From assembly GCA_038373885.1 (NCBI GenBank), contig JAWZYV010011916.1, forward strand, positions 682,001-746,000: a stretch of 64,000 nucleotides of DNA, read 5' to 3'. The first letter of the stretch is position 1, and each line of letters starts with the position of its first letter. This DNA is from Cheiracanthium punctorium. Lineage: Eukaryota > Arthropoda > Arachnida > Araneae > Cheiracanthiidae. Below are positions 23,020 to 34,372 of the stretch, one piece after another. The notes under the pieces were generated by a model that worked only from the letters and a program-made list of their open reading frames with translations, was not told the origin of the DNA and did not search any database. A program made the position numbers and the translations under genes.

Positions 23020-23447
23020 TTATTGTTTGACCTTGGGCGGTCGTCCTCTTCTTCGCATGGGGTTTGTGTTCCCAGAGGTGTGATGACCTCCGATGGTCTG
23101 CTTGTTCATTTGAGGTGAAAATTCTGTCTGTGGTGCTACTTTGGGAGGCCGACCTCTTTTGCGAAGTGGATTGACCGGGGAGGTGTCCACTCCATGATAA
23201 GGGGATAATGCTAACGTGTGGTACGTAGCTATGGGCACTGTTGGCTCGTCTAGCTTGGCTATGACATAAGCGGTGGGAGACTTCTGTGTAAGTACCAAAT
23301 ATGGTCCATCCCGTTTGGGCATGAACTTTGCAGTCTTGGCATGGCTTGCTTTATTAAGCGGGTGCTTTGTAACCTATACTTTGTCACCAGGTGCAAAGTA
23401 ATATTGCCGCCTATTTTTGTCATAGTAGGATTTACATTGATCCTGTT
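23020..23447 (-). pseudogene. Gypsy-2 Pol C-terminus: GPY/F module and two AT-hooks
   Basis: The open part (23322 down to 23020) begins MPKRDGPYLVLTQKSPTAYV, which is the integrase C-terminal GPY/F module, and ends with two near-identical basic motifs, RKRGRPPKV and RRRGRPPKV. These carry the GRP core of AT-hook DNA-binding motifs. The stretch 23323-23447 connects it to integrase through frame breaks. In chromoviruses this position often carries a chromodomain for targeting; here no chromodomain is seen. A role of the AT-hooks in binding AT-rich target DNA is inference. Confidence 0.65.
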
Positions 23448-23927
23448 TTATTTCCACTCTCTGTCTAATGTCCTGTGTAATTTTGGCAAATCTCTTGAGA
23501 TACTGGGTATCTCTGGTACGAAGTTGTCGTTTTGTACCACAGCCGTGAAATCTTGCACTACATCATCGATTGTTCTCAGTTCGCGGCCGAACGTGAGAAA
23601 AGCAGGAGTATGGCCAGTAGTGTCGCATACCGCTGTATTCATTGCAAATCTGATGACTGGTATTTTTGATTCCCAGTTATCATGTTCGTCTCCAACCAAT
23701 ATGGCAAGTCTTGGTTTTAAATCTCTGTTTTTGCGTTCCAAAGGGATGGCTTGGGGAAAATATACCGGTGTAAGATTTTGATCAATCTTCAAGGTAAAAC
23801 ATATATGCTGTAACACTGCACTAACAAACTGCGGGCCATTATCACTGAGAATTCGTCGTGGAATTCCATGCTGCATAAAAACTTCTTCTATGAGAGTTGT
23901 AGCACATTCGAGCTGTAGCTTGTTCAA
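23448..23927 (-). pseudogene. Gypsy-2 integrase, second part
   Basis: Continues the integrase core after a frameshift near 23850-23925. Motifs are FMQHGIPRRILSDNGPQFVS (second catalytic Asp in SDNG) and FPQAIPLERKNRDLK (catalytic Glu position). The sequence WESKIPVIRFAMNTAVCDTTGHTPA, abbreviated here as WESKIP...GHTPA, is the usual end of the core. A stop at 23448 ends this frame before the GPY/F module. Confidence 0.85.
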
Positions 23928-25449
23928 GAGGGAAAAGCTCTATCCACTTGGTTGCACAATCTTCTATTACAAAAATCCACTGTTTGCCGCTAGCTGTCTT
24001 GGGCAAAGGGCCAAACAAATCAATTGAAAGTATCTCAAAACGTTGTGAGTAGACGGGTGTTCTAAGTAGACCTGATGGTTTCTGGTTACTTGCCTTGTAG
24101 CGACTGCATTCAGCACACTTTTTCACGTAATCCGATATAAACTTCTTCATTCCATTCCAATAGTATCTTTTGGCGATACGTTGATACGTACCCTCTTCGC
24201 CATAATGACCGGCCATGGGGTCATCGTGATGTTTCTTAAGGATTTCTTCCCGTTCTGATGACGGTATGACTAACTGCACTTCTTCTGAGTCTGCATCCGG
24301 GATATAGCAATACAGAACTCCCTGGTTCATAAGAAAACCTCTCTCAGTCCAATTTGCATATGCTTCTGTTTTGTGGACATCTTCAAACGCTTCAATTATC
24401 TTCCTTAGTGATTCATCTGCAAGTTGAGCTTCTCGCATATCTTTAACATTTCTTGCTGGCATATCAGCTATGACGATACTATCAATTTCACAAACAGTCT
24501 CTTGTTCTGTACACACTGGTCGAGAAAGCATGTCAGCTATTACGTTAGATTTTCCTGGGATATAACAGACTTCTACGTTAAAAGATTGCACTTCCAGTGC
24601 CCATCTGGCGAGGCGACCGGTTGGTGATTTGAGGGTAAGAAGCCATTTCAATGGTTGGTGGTCGGATGCCACAGTAACAGGTGTACCCTCGATGTATCCG
24701 CAAAACTTCTTTAATGCCCACACAACGGCCAATGCTTCCCGTTCCGTTGTAGAGTAGTTTTTCGCTGCTTGGGTAAGCAGTCTGCTGGCATACTCAATTG
24801 GATGTTCTTCAGCTCCTTCACCTTGAAGTAATACGGCTCCAAGCGCGTAATTACTTGCATCAGTACGTATTATATATGGTTGGGTACCATCCGCTTGCTT
24901 CAGAATCGGTGGGGAAATGAAGCATTGTTTTAGAGTTTCGAAAGCTTTCTGCTGCGGAAAACTCCATTGCCATGATGTGTTCTTTTTTGTTAAATTGCTT
25001 AAAGGCCTTGAGATTTCTGCAAAATCTTTTATATAACGTCTGTACCATGAGCATGTTTGTAGGAAAGATTTAACTTCCTTTACGTTTTTGGGTGGTGGTA
25101 TATTCTGGATGGCTGATGTCTTCTCACGAAGTTTAAATAAGAGTAATCTTTGGAAAACACCTTTTAGATCTGATATATGTTTTTCAAAAGTTTCTGATAA
25201 GACGATTATGTCGTCTAAATACGTAAGAGTTAGGATGTCGCCTAGGCCATTCCTGAAACGATCCATAAGGCGTTAAAATGTATCTGGTGCCGTCTTGAGA
25301 CCCATTGGCATTCTCAGAAATTTAAAGGTTCCAAAAGGACACACAAAGGCTGTTTTGTCCTGGTCATCCGGATGGACTTGAACTTGGTGGTAACCTGCTT
25401 GTAAATCTATTGTTGACATAAATGACATTTGTTTGGCTTCATGGAGAAG
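23842..25449 (-). pseudogene. Gypsy-2 reverse transcriptase, RNase H and integrase first part
   Basis: In frame with the protease/RT frame upstream but interrupted by a TAG at 25450-25452 and a stop near 25273. RT motifs are MSTIDLQAGYHQVQVHPDD, FLRMPMGLKTAPDTF and the catalytic LTYLDDIIVL. RNase H shows IIRTDASNYALGAVLLQG, STTEREALAVVWALKKF and ASDHQPLKWLL. The HHCC integrase zinc domain is HHDDPMAGHYG...KKCAECSRYK. The first catalytic Asp is in SIDLFGPLP. The frame is lost near 23850. Nearly every key residue is present, so inactivation is recent or limited to point lesions. Confidence 0.9.
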
Positions 25450-26286
25450 CTAATCCATTCTGGGTAATGGGTAAGAGTCAGCCACTGTAATTTCGTTTAA
25501 CTTTCTATAGTCTATGCAAAGACACACTTTACCATTTGGTTTCGGTATGAGAACCACTGGTGAAGCATAAGGAGATTCACACTCCTCGATGATTCCATCT
25601 TTCAAAAGCCTATCAAGTTCTTGCTTAAGGAGTTCTTTCTTGACTGGATTCATTCTATATGGTGGTACCGCTACTGGTGAGTGGTTGCCAGTATTTATTT
25701 TGTGCTGGATGAAAGGGGTTGGTTCTCCCCCTGGACTAAAGATACCTGTAAACTTTTCTAACAATTTACATAATTGTAACCTTTCCTCAGTAGATAAGTG
25801 ACTGCCTTCAGTCTCCTTTAAAACACAAGTGTTCAGTTTAGGAGGTTCTATACCTTTATCAGATGACATAGTGATACAGTTTTGTAAAGGTGAGTCAAAA
25901 GTGTCTTTACGTGGCTTACAAGGTGGTACAAATACATCTTTTTCAAAATTGAATCTTTTCCTAGGATTACAGTTGAAATACCATTTTTTGTTTTGGGTAT
26001 CTAAGCTAATATCAGCTTTGGATAAAAAATCAGTACCAAGGAGGGTACGATTATCTTTAGCTGTCGGTAACGCGTATATTGTAGTAGGAATTCTTTTCCC
26101 CATCAGTTCAATGTCTACATCGGTGTTATAAACTTCAGAGAACTTCGGCATTCCGTCCGCGAGTGTTACATTTAAATTTACTTTATGAAAATTTATCCCT
26201 TGTTCTTGGAGGAGATTATACAGGGTTTCCCCAGCAACAGTGTGGCTAGCCCCAGTGTCAGCACATGCTAGACCCCCACATACCAT
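25450..26286 (-). pseudogene. Gypsy-2 protease and N-terminal RT
   Basis: The protease motif ADTGASHT lies at residues about 9-16, with catalytic Asp in DTG, and TLLGTDFLSKADIS is the protease C-terminal LLG motif. RT begins about residue 180 with PPYRMNPVKKELL, SPYASPVVLIPKPNGKVCLC and IDYRKLNEITVADSYPLPRM. It overlaps the gag end by 29 bp and is in a different frame, with a G5 run (TGTGGGGGTC) at the overlap, so the shift may be programmed or a homopolymer indel. The ATG used here is not necessarily a real start. Confidence 0.88.
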
Positions 26287-27412
26287 TTACTTTAATCTTC
26301 ATTAACATTGCCTGGGGTTCTTGTATCGCACACGTTTGAAATTTCAAGCAGCTAACCTGGGCGGAATCAACTTTAGCGTTTGGCGTACACGTAGGACATT
26401 TTGCCTTTACGAAACCCGGTTTCCCACAGCCATAGCAGCTAATAGGTCTTTCATAATTTTTACTAACAGTTCTATTTGTTGAGTATTTATGATTAACACC
26501 ATTCTTACAATTTTTAAATTCATTACTGAACTTGTACTTAGAATTTTCCTTATGTTGTTCTTGTTTTGTGTTTCTACCTTTTAGGTTTCTAATGTCTTCG
26601 TAAGAATCTAGTTTATCAACTAAAGAAACTGGATCGTTCCACTCGCTCCAGTGGTCTAAAAAATGTTCTTTGTAATCAGGGGGACACTTCTTTTTTATTT
26701 GATCTGAAATTATTAGATCTTTCAACTGATCAAACGTAGTGACATTCAGCTCATTGAGCCAACCTTCAAAAAAATTTCTTAAGTCATAGAAGTAATCTCT
26801 CCACGTAGATTCTGGACTTTTCCTGTGTTGGACGAATGATTGTCTAAATTTTTCCGCACTCATCTTGAATCGGCGTAATAAAATCTTTTTTATTTCCGCA
26901 TACTCCTGTGGGTTATTCTGAGAACCCGATTCTATTGCAATTAACTTTGAAATTTCAATAGATAAAACCCCGATCAGGTATACTACCCATTTTGATTCTG
27001 GTATTTTCAAAAAAGTCAATTGTTTCTCAAAAAGGTTTAAAAATGTACTAATGTCATCTACCTTTGGGTCAAATTGAGGAATTAACCCCTTAATTTCAAA
27101 TTTAGATACATCTGAATTAATAGGTGTAAGAACGGTTTCTGTTTCTGTAGCATGGGTTATATTTTGTAACTTAGGTTTCTCTAATTCAAACATACGGTCA
27201 TCATTTTCCTTTTGAATTAATCGTGCTTCATTTTCTTTCCTTTCAGTTATCAAATTATCGAGCAATTCTTTAGTGAATTCTTCATCATACGCTGCACTTT
27301 TAAGAATTGCATTCTTTAAATCTATTATTTTGTAATCCTCTTGAACTGCGATGTTAAGTTCACTAGCTAAATTAACTAGATCTTGCTTCTTTCCTTTAGC
27401 AAGGTACGCCAT
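26258..27412 (-). CDS. Gypsy-2 gag (intact frame, 384 aa)
   Basis: Starts MAYLAKGKKQDLVNLASEL, a SAP-like or leucine-zipper start common in arthropod gypsy Gag. The central Gag/capsid region includes IPQFDPKVDDISTFLNLFEK and RFKMSAEKFRQSF, followed by a zinc knuckle CYGCGKPGFVKAKC near residues 322-335 that would bind RNA; it fits CX2CX4HX4C except that the His position is Phe. The first ATG lies about 750 bp inside the 5' LTR on the minus strand. This is the only Gypsy-2 frame without a lesion. Confidence 0.88.
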   Translation of the reverse strand: MAYLAKGKKQDLVNLASELNIAVQEDYKIIDLKNAILKSAAYDEEFTKELLDNLITERKENEARLIQKENDDRMFELEKPKLQNITHATETETVLTPINSDVSKFEIKGLIPQFDPKVDDISTFLNLFEKQLTFLKIPESKWVVYLIGVLSIEISKLIAIESGSQNNPQEYAEIKKILLRRFKMSAEKFRQSFVQHRKSPESTWRDYFYDLRNFFEGWLNELNVTTFDQLKDLIISDQIKKKCPPDYKEHFLDHWSEWNDPVSLVDKLDSYEDIRNLKGRNTKQEQHKENSKYKFSNEFKNCKNGVNHKYSTNRTVSKNYERPISCYGCGKPGFVKAKCPTCTPNAKVDSAQVSCLKFQTCAIQEPQAMLMKIKVNGMWGSSMC

Positions 27413-28163
27413 AATTCAACTTTTATAATATCTAAATATTCTCTAAAAGTATTTATACCAATTTATTCATTTAACCAAAAATAAAATATTCGAAAACACT
27501 TCAGCACATGAATAACAATTCTACTTAAAGTATATTTCAATTACTAGATAAATCTACACAAATAAGAACCTTGTTTCTCTTTAAAGCAATAAGCTTTAAG
27601 CTATGAAATGAAGTTTATCTTCTTTTAAACAACAACAGAATAAAATAAAATGAGATCACTGATTCACCTTATACAATGTATACAGCTCAAGACAAAACAA
27701 AACTTTATTAACGGCAACAGCGCCACAAATTAACACATCTGTCTGCTGAGAACAGAAAGCAGAAAAATAAACACTTGAGAGATGCGAATTATTATACTCT
27801 TAGTTTTCAGGGTGAAAACGTAATTCTTGAGAACAACTTTTTTCCAGGATGAAAAAATATTTTTCCTTTCTTTTCAAAACTTAGAATTCAGATATGAAAA
27901 TTATTCAGATTTTCAAGCTTCAGGCACCAAAGGAACTGACTGGCATGCGTATATTAAATTTGATCTGGATGATCAAAACAAAGATAAACAAGTATTTTCT
28001 TCGATCCGGATGATCAGAATGAACTGAATTCAGGGTGAATTCTAAACCAAAAATTTTTCTTATATTTGCCAGGATGACAAAATTAAGAAAGTTCCTTGAG
28101 TGCTTGATCAAAAAAAGTAAAAATCACTTATCTGCAGATATATCCTTTGTCATCGCGTCATGT

Positions 28164-28186
28164 TTCGGGCCCCACATTGGGCACCA
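28164..28186 (-). other. Gypsy-2 PBS, tRNA-Lys type
   Basis: The minus strand reads TGGTGCCCAATGTGGGGCC. It differs at a few positions, mostly C-to-T, from the classical tRNA-Lys(1,2)-type PBS that starts TGGCGCCCAACG. It lies 2 bases inside the LTR. Confidence 0.7.
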
Positions 28187-28188
28187 TT

Positions 28189-28478
28189 TGTGCCGGTCGG
28201 CTAGCTTTGGGGCAGAGAGCAGGGGTGTAAGGAAAAGACGTAGATCATTCCATGAAAACAGACCACTTGAGACAAAAACACATTTTACTAACGAGAACAA
28301 CGGTTACAACACACAAGTTACATTTTGAATGAATAATCACTATCTCAGAACATATATGGTAGCTGCTACGCACGAATACGCGAGCGAAGAGGGAGATGAA
28401 CGAACGTTCTCTATGGTTTTCTTCAAATCCGATAGAGGGAGCGCCGCATGAAAAAAATGATATAGGAGGCGCGCTACA
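28189..28478 (-). repeat. Gypsy-2 5' LTR (290 bp)
   Basis: Starts TGTGCCGGTCGGC and ends GGCGCGCTACA on the plus strand; flanked by TGGT at 28479-28482. Short for a gypsy LTR. Confidence 0.9.
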
Positions 28479-28804
28479 TGGTTATTTAAAATTTTAACTA
28501 GAAAGATCTTAAATTACTGTCCTGGGTAGAGGTAAATTAAATTAATCATTAACAAAAGAAAAGGGATAATATAGTGACAACACCACAGTTGTTCAGTGAA
28601 TAGTTTTCAAATGAGAAAATTATTTAAAGTATGTATCAAACAACATACTTTGTGGAAAAAGTTAAACATCTCACTTCGATTGTGACAGGAAGAAAGAGAT
28701 ATTTTGTTTTCTGATCATCTGCATGGCATTTTAAGAAATTAAGACATTGTTATTACACTTGAAATTTGTCAAGTAAATATGAGTTATGTGTTATGTTTAT
28801 ATAG
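28479..28804. other. Spacer between Gypsy-2 and hAT copy 1
   Basis: AT-rich, no coding signal. Its last 8 bases, TTATATAG, are the hAT target-site duplication. Confidence 0.5.
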
Positions 28805-29140
28805 TAGGGATCGACCAATAGTATCAGCACAAATACGTCTTATTTTTTTAGGTATCGGTATCAGTTCTTTCATATTTTAAAAGTATCGGTTCATGATACT
28901 TTCATCCATTTTCACCGATACTTCTTTTCAGAAGAAAACCACGCAGGCGCAATACCATTGTAGAATCTTTACTTAGGTAATAAGATGAGAGGCATTGTTT
29001 CATTGGCACATTTGTTTGCACGACTGTTTTCGAAAAGTGGTTTTTTCCCCCTAACTATCGCTAAATGTGGATGTACCATCATCAAATGTGGACGAAATTA
29101 TGGATGAAGGAACGTTAGATGACAGATTAAAAGGGTGTCT

Positions 29141-29219
29141 ATTCTGTTAAAATATTTTGATTTGGTGCCTAACAGTAACTACTCTATCTGCAAAGATTGC
29201 AAAAAACAGATGTCGAGAG
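29141..29219 (+). pseudogene. hAT transposase exon with BED zinc finger (copy 1)
   Basis: The frame reads LLKYFDLVPNSNYSICKDC followed by KKQMSRG, which is the first half of a BED finger: an aromatic KYF, then CxxC. It ends at AGAG|GTAGGC, a plausible splice donor. The homologous exon in copy 2 (51203-51281, minus) has the same exon edge, which supports a real exon boundary. The His/Cys second half of the finger would be on the next exon, which I did not locate. Confidence 0.6.
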
Positions 29220-29871
29220 GTAGGCTATAATTTTACTTTAGTTTTATAAACATTTATTTTCTCTCTGTGTAGATTCGAAAAAGAGTTCATTCATATATAT
29301 ATATATAGGCTTTTGATATCATTGGAGAAGTCTAGTGATTGATAAAGATTTCACGCTTAAGAGACATGCTTTAAATTTTTATTTTTAAAAATATGATGTG
29401 GACAACACATGACTTCCTTGCACATCTATTAAATCAAAAATATTTTCAGCACACTTGATCTAAACTTATTTTGTTTGAAAGAGATAAAATATCTGTAACA
29501 GTAAGGTTTAGCGATTTCTAGCCAAATATTTCGATATTGGCAGACTGAGTTCAATTTGAAAGATTTTCTCCTGACACTTTATTTGTCAATATTTCACCAA
29601 AAGCTGACAAAAGCTTGAGATAGTTTGCAAGATTTTCGAGATAGCCAAAGTAGTAATTGACCACAGACGTTCAATGAATTGGATGCATCCATACACCTTA
29701 ATGTATTTAAAGTCATTTGGCTGACACTGTAAATAAATTACCCAGTAGATTATTGCTGTCAAAAAAGATATTGAAAACAGTTAGATATTACAATAGTTCT
29801 AAATACAAAAGTTCAAAATTCTACGGGTTAAAGTTTTAGAGTTATACAAAATACAACATAATTTTTGGCAC

Positions 29872-30128
29872 CAAATTTGGCGATATTTCGGTGAAACTTG
29901 CCAAGGTCGACGACAAATGGTGAGATTTGGGGCATGGACCAAACAATGACAGACTATCGCCAAATTTGACGATATTTCACCAAACTCGCCAAGAATGATG
30001 ACAAATGGCGATATTTTGGGCATAGACCAAATGACTGACTATTGCCAAATTTGGCAAAATTTTGTCAAAACTCACCAAGATCAACGACAGATGGCGAGAT
30101 TTTGGGTATGGACCAAACAATGACTGTC
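29872..30128. repeat. Three tandem about 86-bp units rich in TTGGCGATATT
   Basis: Units start near 29872, 29958 and 30043 with CCAAATTTGGCGATATTT-like sequence and each contains CATGGACCAAA or CATAGACCAAA. Similar motifs occur in the Gypsy-1 LTR (2200-2265) and at 62930-63005. Confidence 0.7.
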
Positions 30129-30141
30129 TACAGTTGTATTA

Positions 30142-32150
30142 CCGTAATTTCCGGCTTATAATCCGTGGATTATCTACTAAAAAAGATGAAAATTTATCCA
30201 GTGCGTATTATGCATCGCTGCATACTATCTACTGAAATTTTTCCTGAAGCCTTCAGATTTTGCAATAAAAAACTTTATTTATAAAAACAAAATAAAAGTT
30301 CATTTCTTTTTTTCCAGTATATTTAGACCCTGAAAAAGATTTAAGTCTGTTAATCAATTACATGACACTAGATGCCACTGAAGTCGTTCAGTACATTTCT
30401 TGAAGATGGGGAAAACAGGGACCTTTGAGGGTCATACGTCATAGCTTCCTGAAACGACTTCTGATTGGTCTCTCCACTCTAAATGAATAGTATGTAAAAT
30501 GGGGAAATTTCATCCAAAAAAATTGGCATCACTACTTCATATTAAGGTACGTGACGATCATCGCTTAAAAGATTCATACGAAAGTTGTAGAAATGTCGAA
30601 AAAACGCATTAGCTATTCAGCTGATTTTAAACTGAAAGTAATCAGTAAAGCTGAAGAATTTGGAAATAGGGAGGCTGGACGACTATTTCAAGTCGATGAA
30701 TCCAACGTTCGCTTATGGAGAAAATCTAAAGAGAAGTTAGAAAATGCGAGGAACAAAAAATGTAAAAGTTTTCGGTTTAGACAGCCAAAATGGCCTGAAT
30801 TGGAAGATATGTTACATGGCTGAATTACAGAAGAAAGAAGTAAAGGGAATCCTGTATCTACAGTTAAAATAAGAATTAAGGCTAAATTAATTGCTGAAGA
30901 AATGCAGATTAGAGGTTTCGATGGTGGCCCCACGTGGTGTTACCGGTTCATGAAGAGAAAAAATCTTTCTGTACGGAATCGCACTACTGTTAGACAGAAA
31001 CTGCCGACTGACTGGGAGATGAAATAAGATGAGTTTTTACTTTACACGAAAAAAGTAATTGCAGAAAAGAAATTCAGTTCTGCAGAAATATTTAACATGG
31101 ATGAAGTTCCCATGTGCTTTGATTCTCCCCCAAACAGAACTGTCGACACTGCTGGGACTTTGTTCGTTGAAATAAATACTACTGGAAATGAAAAAAATTC
31201 GTTCACTGTAGTATTAACCTGTTCTGCAAGTGGAGAAAATTGCCCCCGATGGTTATCTTCAAAAGAAAAACCATTCCTAAAGAAAATTTTCTCCGTGGAA
31301 TAGAAATAAGATGCAATGAGAAAGGTTGGATGAACCAGGACATTATGATCTCATGGCTCGATTCGGTTTGGAAAAAAGGGAGGTTCTCTCTATTTAACCT
31401 CGTGCGCTATTGATTTTGGATTCGATGAAGGCTCATCTGAAAGACGATGTTAAAGTGACCACTGAACTGAACGACGATTCTGAGAACTCCTTGGAATTGA
31501 ATGATGATTTGCTTTTGGGTTTTCCAGATTCAGATGATTCCAATTTTTAGTTATAATTACTTGTAAATATTAAGCGTAAATTTTACTGAGTATTGGCTGT
31601 ATTGCTTACTTATTCAATATTTGCTGTCTATATATTATTCCAGTAAAAGGTTTATTGTTTGTATATATATTATTCCAGTAAAAAGGTAAGTCTCAGTTCA
31701 ATTTTGTTTTTCTAATAATAATGTCACTTGACTAAATAATTACGATGTTACAAAATATGCGATAAGTATTCTGCATGCTACCATACATTTTGTTTTGTTT
31801 GTTCCGAAAGAAATGTTCGCTTTCAAATATTTGATTAATTTCATAATACAGTTCTTGGGGCTTACAGGTAGAATGCCTAGCTTAAAAATTATGTATCATT
31901 GTGATTTAAATCGAAAAATGACCGTCAAAGTATGTTTGATAATTCTCATTCATAACAATAGATTTTTAGTAGGAAATGTTTTACAGTAAGCCAATTCTAA
32001 TATTAATACTGTGGTTTTACTATACATAGAAAATAATTACCAATTTCGGTCAAAGCATCGCCATACTATCCGCGGATAATCTATCGCTGCAGATTTTCTA
32101 AAGAAATATTTTTTTCCTACTCAAAAAAAAGCACCTGCCGGAAATTACGG
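30142..32150 (+). mobile_element. Tigger/pogo element nested in hAT copy 1
   Basis: Inverted ends CCGTAATTTCCGGC and GCCGGAAATTACGG are exact over 14 bp, and TA lies on both sides (30140-30141 and 32151-32152). This is the Tc1/mariner-pogo signature. It carries one decayed DDE transposase gene in the same direction. At 2.0 kb it is somewhat short, consistent with an internal deletion near the end of the gene. Confidence 0.9.
30593..31551 (+). pseudogene. Tigger/pogo DDE transposase
   Basis: Starts MSKKRISYSADFKLKVI, the N-terminal Psq/CENP-B helix-turn-helix (GNREAGRLFQVDESNVRLWR). Stops at about 30821 and 31027 and a frameshift near 31300 break it. After the first stop a second DNA-binding (HTH_Tnp_Tc5-like) part includes AKLIAEEMQIRGF and WCYRFMKRKNLSVRNRT. 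The DDE core begins FNMDEVPMCFDSPPNRTVD (first catalytic Asp near 31098) and has ALLILDSMKAHLKDDVK near 31409. The acidic tail ends NDDLLLGFPDSDDSNF. Sequence between the last core motif and the tail seems deleted, so the third catalytic residue is missing. Confidence 0.85.
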
Positions 32151-32339
32151 TATATTGAAGATGTCCATAGACAAGTATTGAAATTTTTTTGTGATCGGAT
32201 TATTTTTTTTAATTTAATAATTTCAACAGTATGCCATTGTAGTAATAGTATATTATAGCACATTGATGTAACCAAGAACAGAGTCACAAGTTTAAGATTT
32301 ACAAAAAAAATCCTAACCTTTATAGCACTGAAAGTAAGC

Positions 32340-32990
32340 CAGTGGTGTAATCCAAAAATCGAGATGCACAACAAGATGTTACAAAAATCTTATACATGAA
32401 ATTTCAACATTCTATGACTAACAGTTTTTGAGATTTGAGAGTTAAATACATACACAAGTACACCAAAAGTTGCGAAGCTTGGCAACATTTGGCATAGTTC
32501 TTGAGGGAGGCACGTGACAATGCATTGGAAATCTTTTGAGTGTTCCTGTAGCAGAACTATAAATGATAAAGACACTTCTTTTAATGGAGAAATTCATTTT
32601 GTAACTCTTAACAGCATATGAAATAGCCCAATACCTCTAAAATACGCTATAATGAATTTCGGCCCATACAGCGTAATGTATTTCAAATTTTTGAGCAATC
32701 CTGTAGATAAACTATCCAGTCAAATGGAACCGAAATGGGAGGTGCACAACTAGATGTTACAACAATCCTAAATATAAAGTTTCAGCATTCTACACATAAT
32801 AGTTTTTGAGAGTTTAATGAATTTCGGCCCATAGAGCATAATGTATTTCGAATCTTTTGGGCGGTCCTGTATATAAACTATCCAGTCGATTGAGACCAAA
32901 AGAGGAGGTGCACAACTAGACCATAGAGCAATCCTAAATATAAAATTTCAACATTCTATGCCCAGCAGTTTTTGAGATATGTGATTACAT
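32340..32990. repeat. Direct repeats of about 170 bp in hAT copy 1
   Basis: GTGCACAACTAGA units occur near 32742 and 32909, with a related unit near 32363; AATGAATTTCGGCCCATA occurs near 32651 and 32816. A (CATA)n/(CGTA)n microsatellite follows at about 32991-33012. Confidence 0.7.
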
Positions 32991-33266
32991 ACATACATAC
33001 GTACGTACGTACAGATGGCATGGAAAAACTGGCCAAAATAAACTCGCCGCTGGTCAAAATGAGTTGCAGACACGTTTATATGATCGTGCATGCTAGCTTA
33101 CAATGATGCATTGAAAAAATTCTTAAAAGTAAATTTAGAAGTACTCAAAATTGTTTTTTTTTTTTTGGTCAAAATTTGGCCTCGAAAATTTTCAGGATCA
33201 CATTACTTCCTTATACTCTGTACAAGGAAGTAAAAATTGGCACAAGGACATATGATTTGGCTTGGG

Positions 33267-33304
33267 TATGATATGAAATATCAAACAGTCCTTGACATTG
33301 TTTG
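33267..33304. repeat. Short inverted repeat, 13-bp arms
   Basis: GAAATATCAAACA and TGTTTGATATTTC flank an 11-13 nt loop. One arm is also found in hAT copy 2 near 49950. Confidence 0.6.
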
Positions 33305-33814
33305 ATATTTCAGAGGATGGCAACCTTTAAAACTGTGCAAAAATCGATATTTATATTCATGAATGACCTCTATTTTAAATAATTTACTTTACTTGTTTAC
33401 ATCAACCGGGTCAAACTATGATTAAAATCAACCCTTTAAAATTTTCATATTATGATTTTGCGGCGGAAATTAAACCAAAACTAGCCTTATGACTCACTTA
33501 CACTCTTTTGAAAAAGTATTCGAGTGTAAATCCCATATCAGTTTCATATTTAAAATTTTGTTCTCTGTAAAAGCGAATTATGCTGCACAACAATAAATTC
33601 AAATATTTCTTTAAAAGTTTTTTTTTTACAAAACTAATTAGTTATTCACAAAACGAAATTAGAAAATACTTACTCGAATACTTTTTTGAGTGGTTTTACG
33701 GTCTCATTGTAAATGCTCTTTAAAAGTCCACCACCCAAGATGCTACACTAGAGATATCCTCGGATAATACCTCAGCTTTGTTGATTTTCAATTTGATGGA
33801 AATTAATCAAATCT

Positions 33815-34372
33815 ATGAAAGAGCCTGCTAATGGAGTAGAAGCTGTAAAAGACACAATCCTGGGAAGTTTAAGGATCCGTTTCACCCAAATATACAATGA
33901 TAAATCCTTTCTTCTAACAACATTTCTTGACCTAAGATTCAAAAATTAATCATTTTCGGAGGAAAAAATGTCATGCCTAAAAAAGTGAATGCAACAGAAC
34001 CAGTAGTAGTTACAGAAAAGCCCCAGAAAAAAAGGAGAACAGTTAGGGATTAATATCAATAAGAAAAATGAACATATCAGGCGGCAAACAACAGAGCCGA
34101 AACTTTCATCTGATCATGAAGAACTTAATCAGTAAATCCATCAATGTGTTTCTAGTTCCAACACAACACAAGAAGATAACATTTTCCAATGATGGGCAAA
34201 TTCTCACTATAGAATGCTTAAAAAGGCTGCAGTGAAGTATTTATCTTCTCCTCCTGCAAGTGTTTCCAGTGAACAGTTATTTTCAACTGCTTGACTAATT
34301 TATGAGGAAAATCAATCTTGCTTAAAGGCGGAAAATGCTGAAAAACTCTTATCTTAAACAAAAATTTAATTC
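33815..34372 (+). pseudogene. hAT transposase C-terminal region (copy 1)
   Basis: Fragments in changing frames: FLLTTFLDLRFKN, matching the conserved TFLDPRFK motif, near 33900-33945, then AAVKYLSSPPASVSSEQLFS near 34230-34290 and ENAEKLL near 34335. The latter two are the hAT family dimerisation region of ZBED-like transposases. At least three stops and frame changes interrupt the segment. Confidence 0.7.

Larger units (their letters stand above)
22494..28478 (-). mobile_element. Gypsy-2: complete Ty3/gypsy element with LTRs and TSD
   Basis: Two 290-bp LTRs (22494-22783 and 28189-28478) flank a 5.4-kb interior on the minus strand. TGGT is present on both outer flanks (22490-22493 and 28479-28482), a 4-bp target-site duplication. 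The order is PBS, gag, protease, RT, RNase H, integrase with GPY/F, then an AT-hook tail. The copy has two stops within RT and frameshifts in gag/pol and integrase, so it is inactive. No envelope gene is present. Confidence 0.92.
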
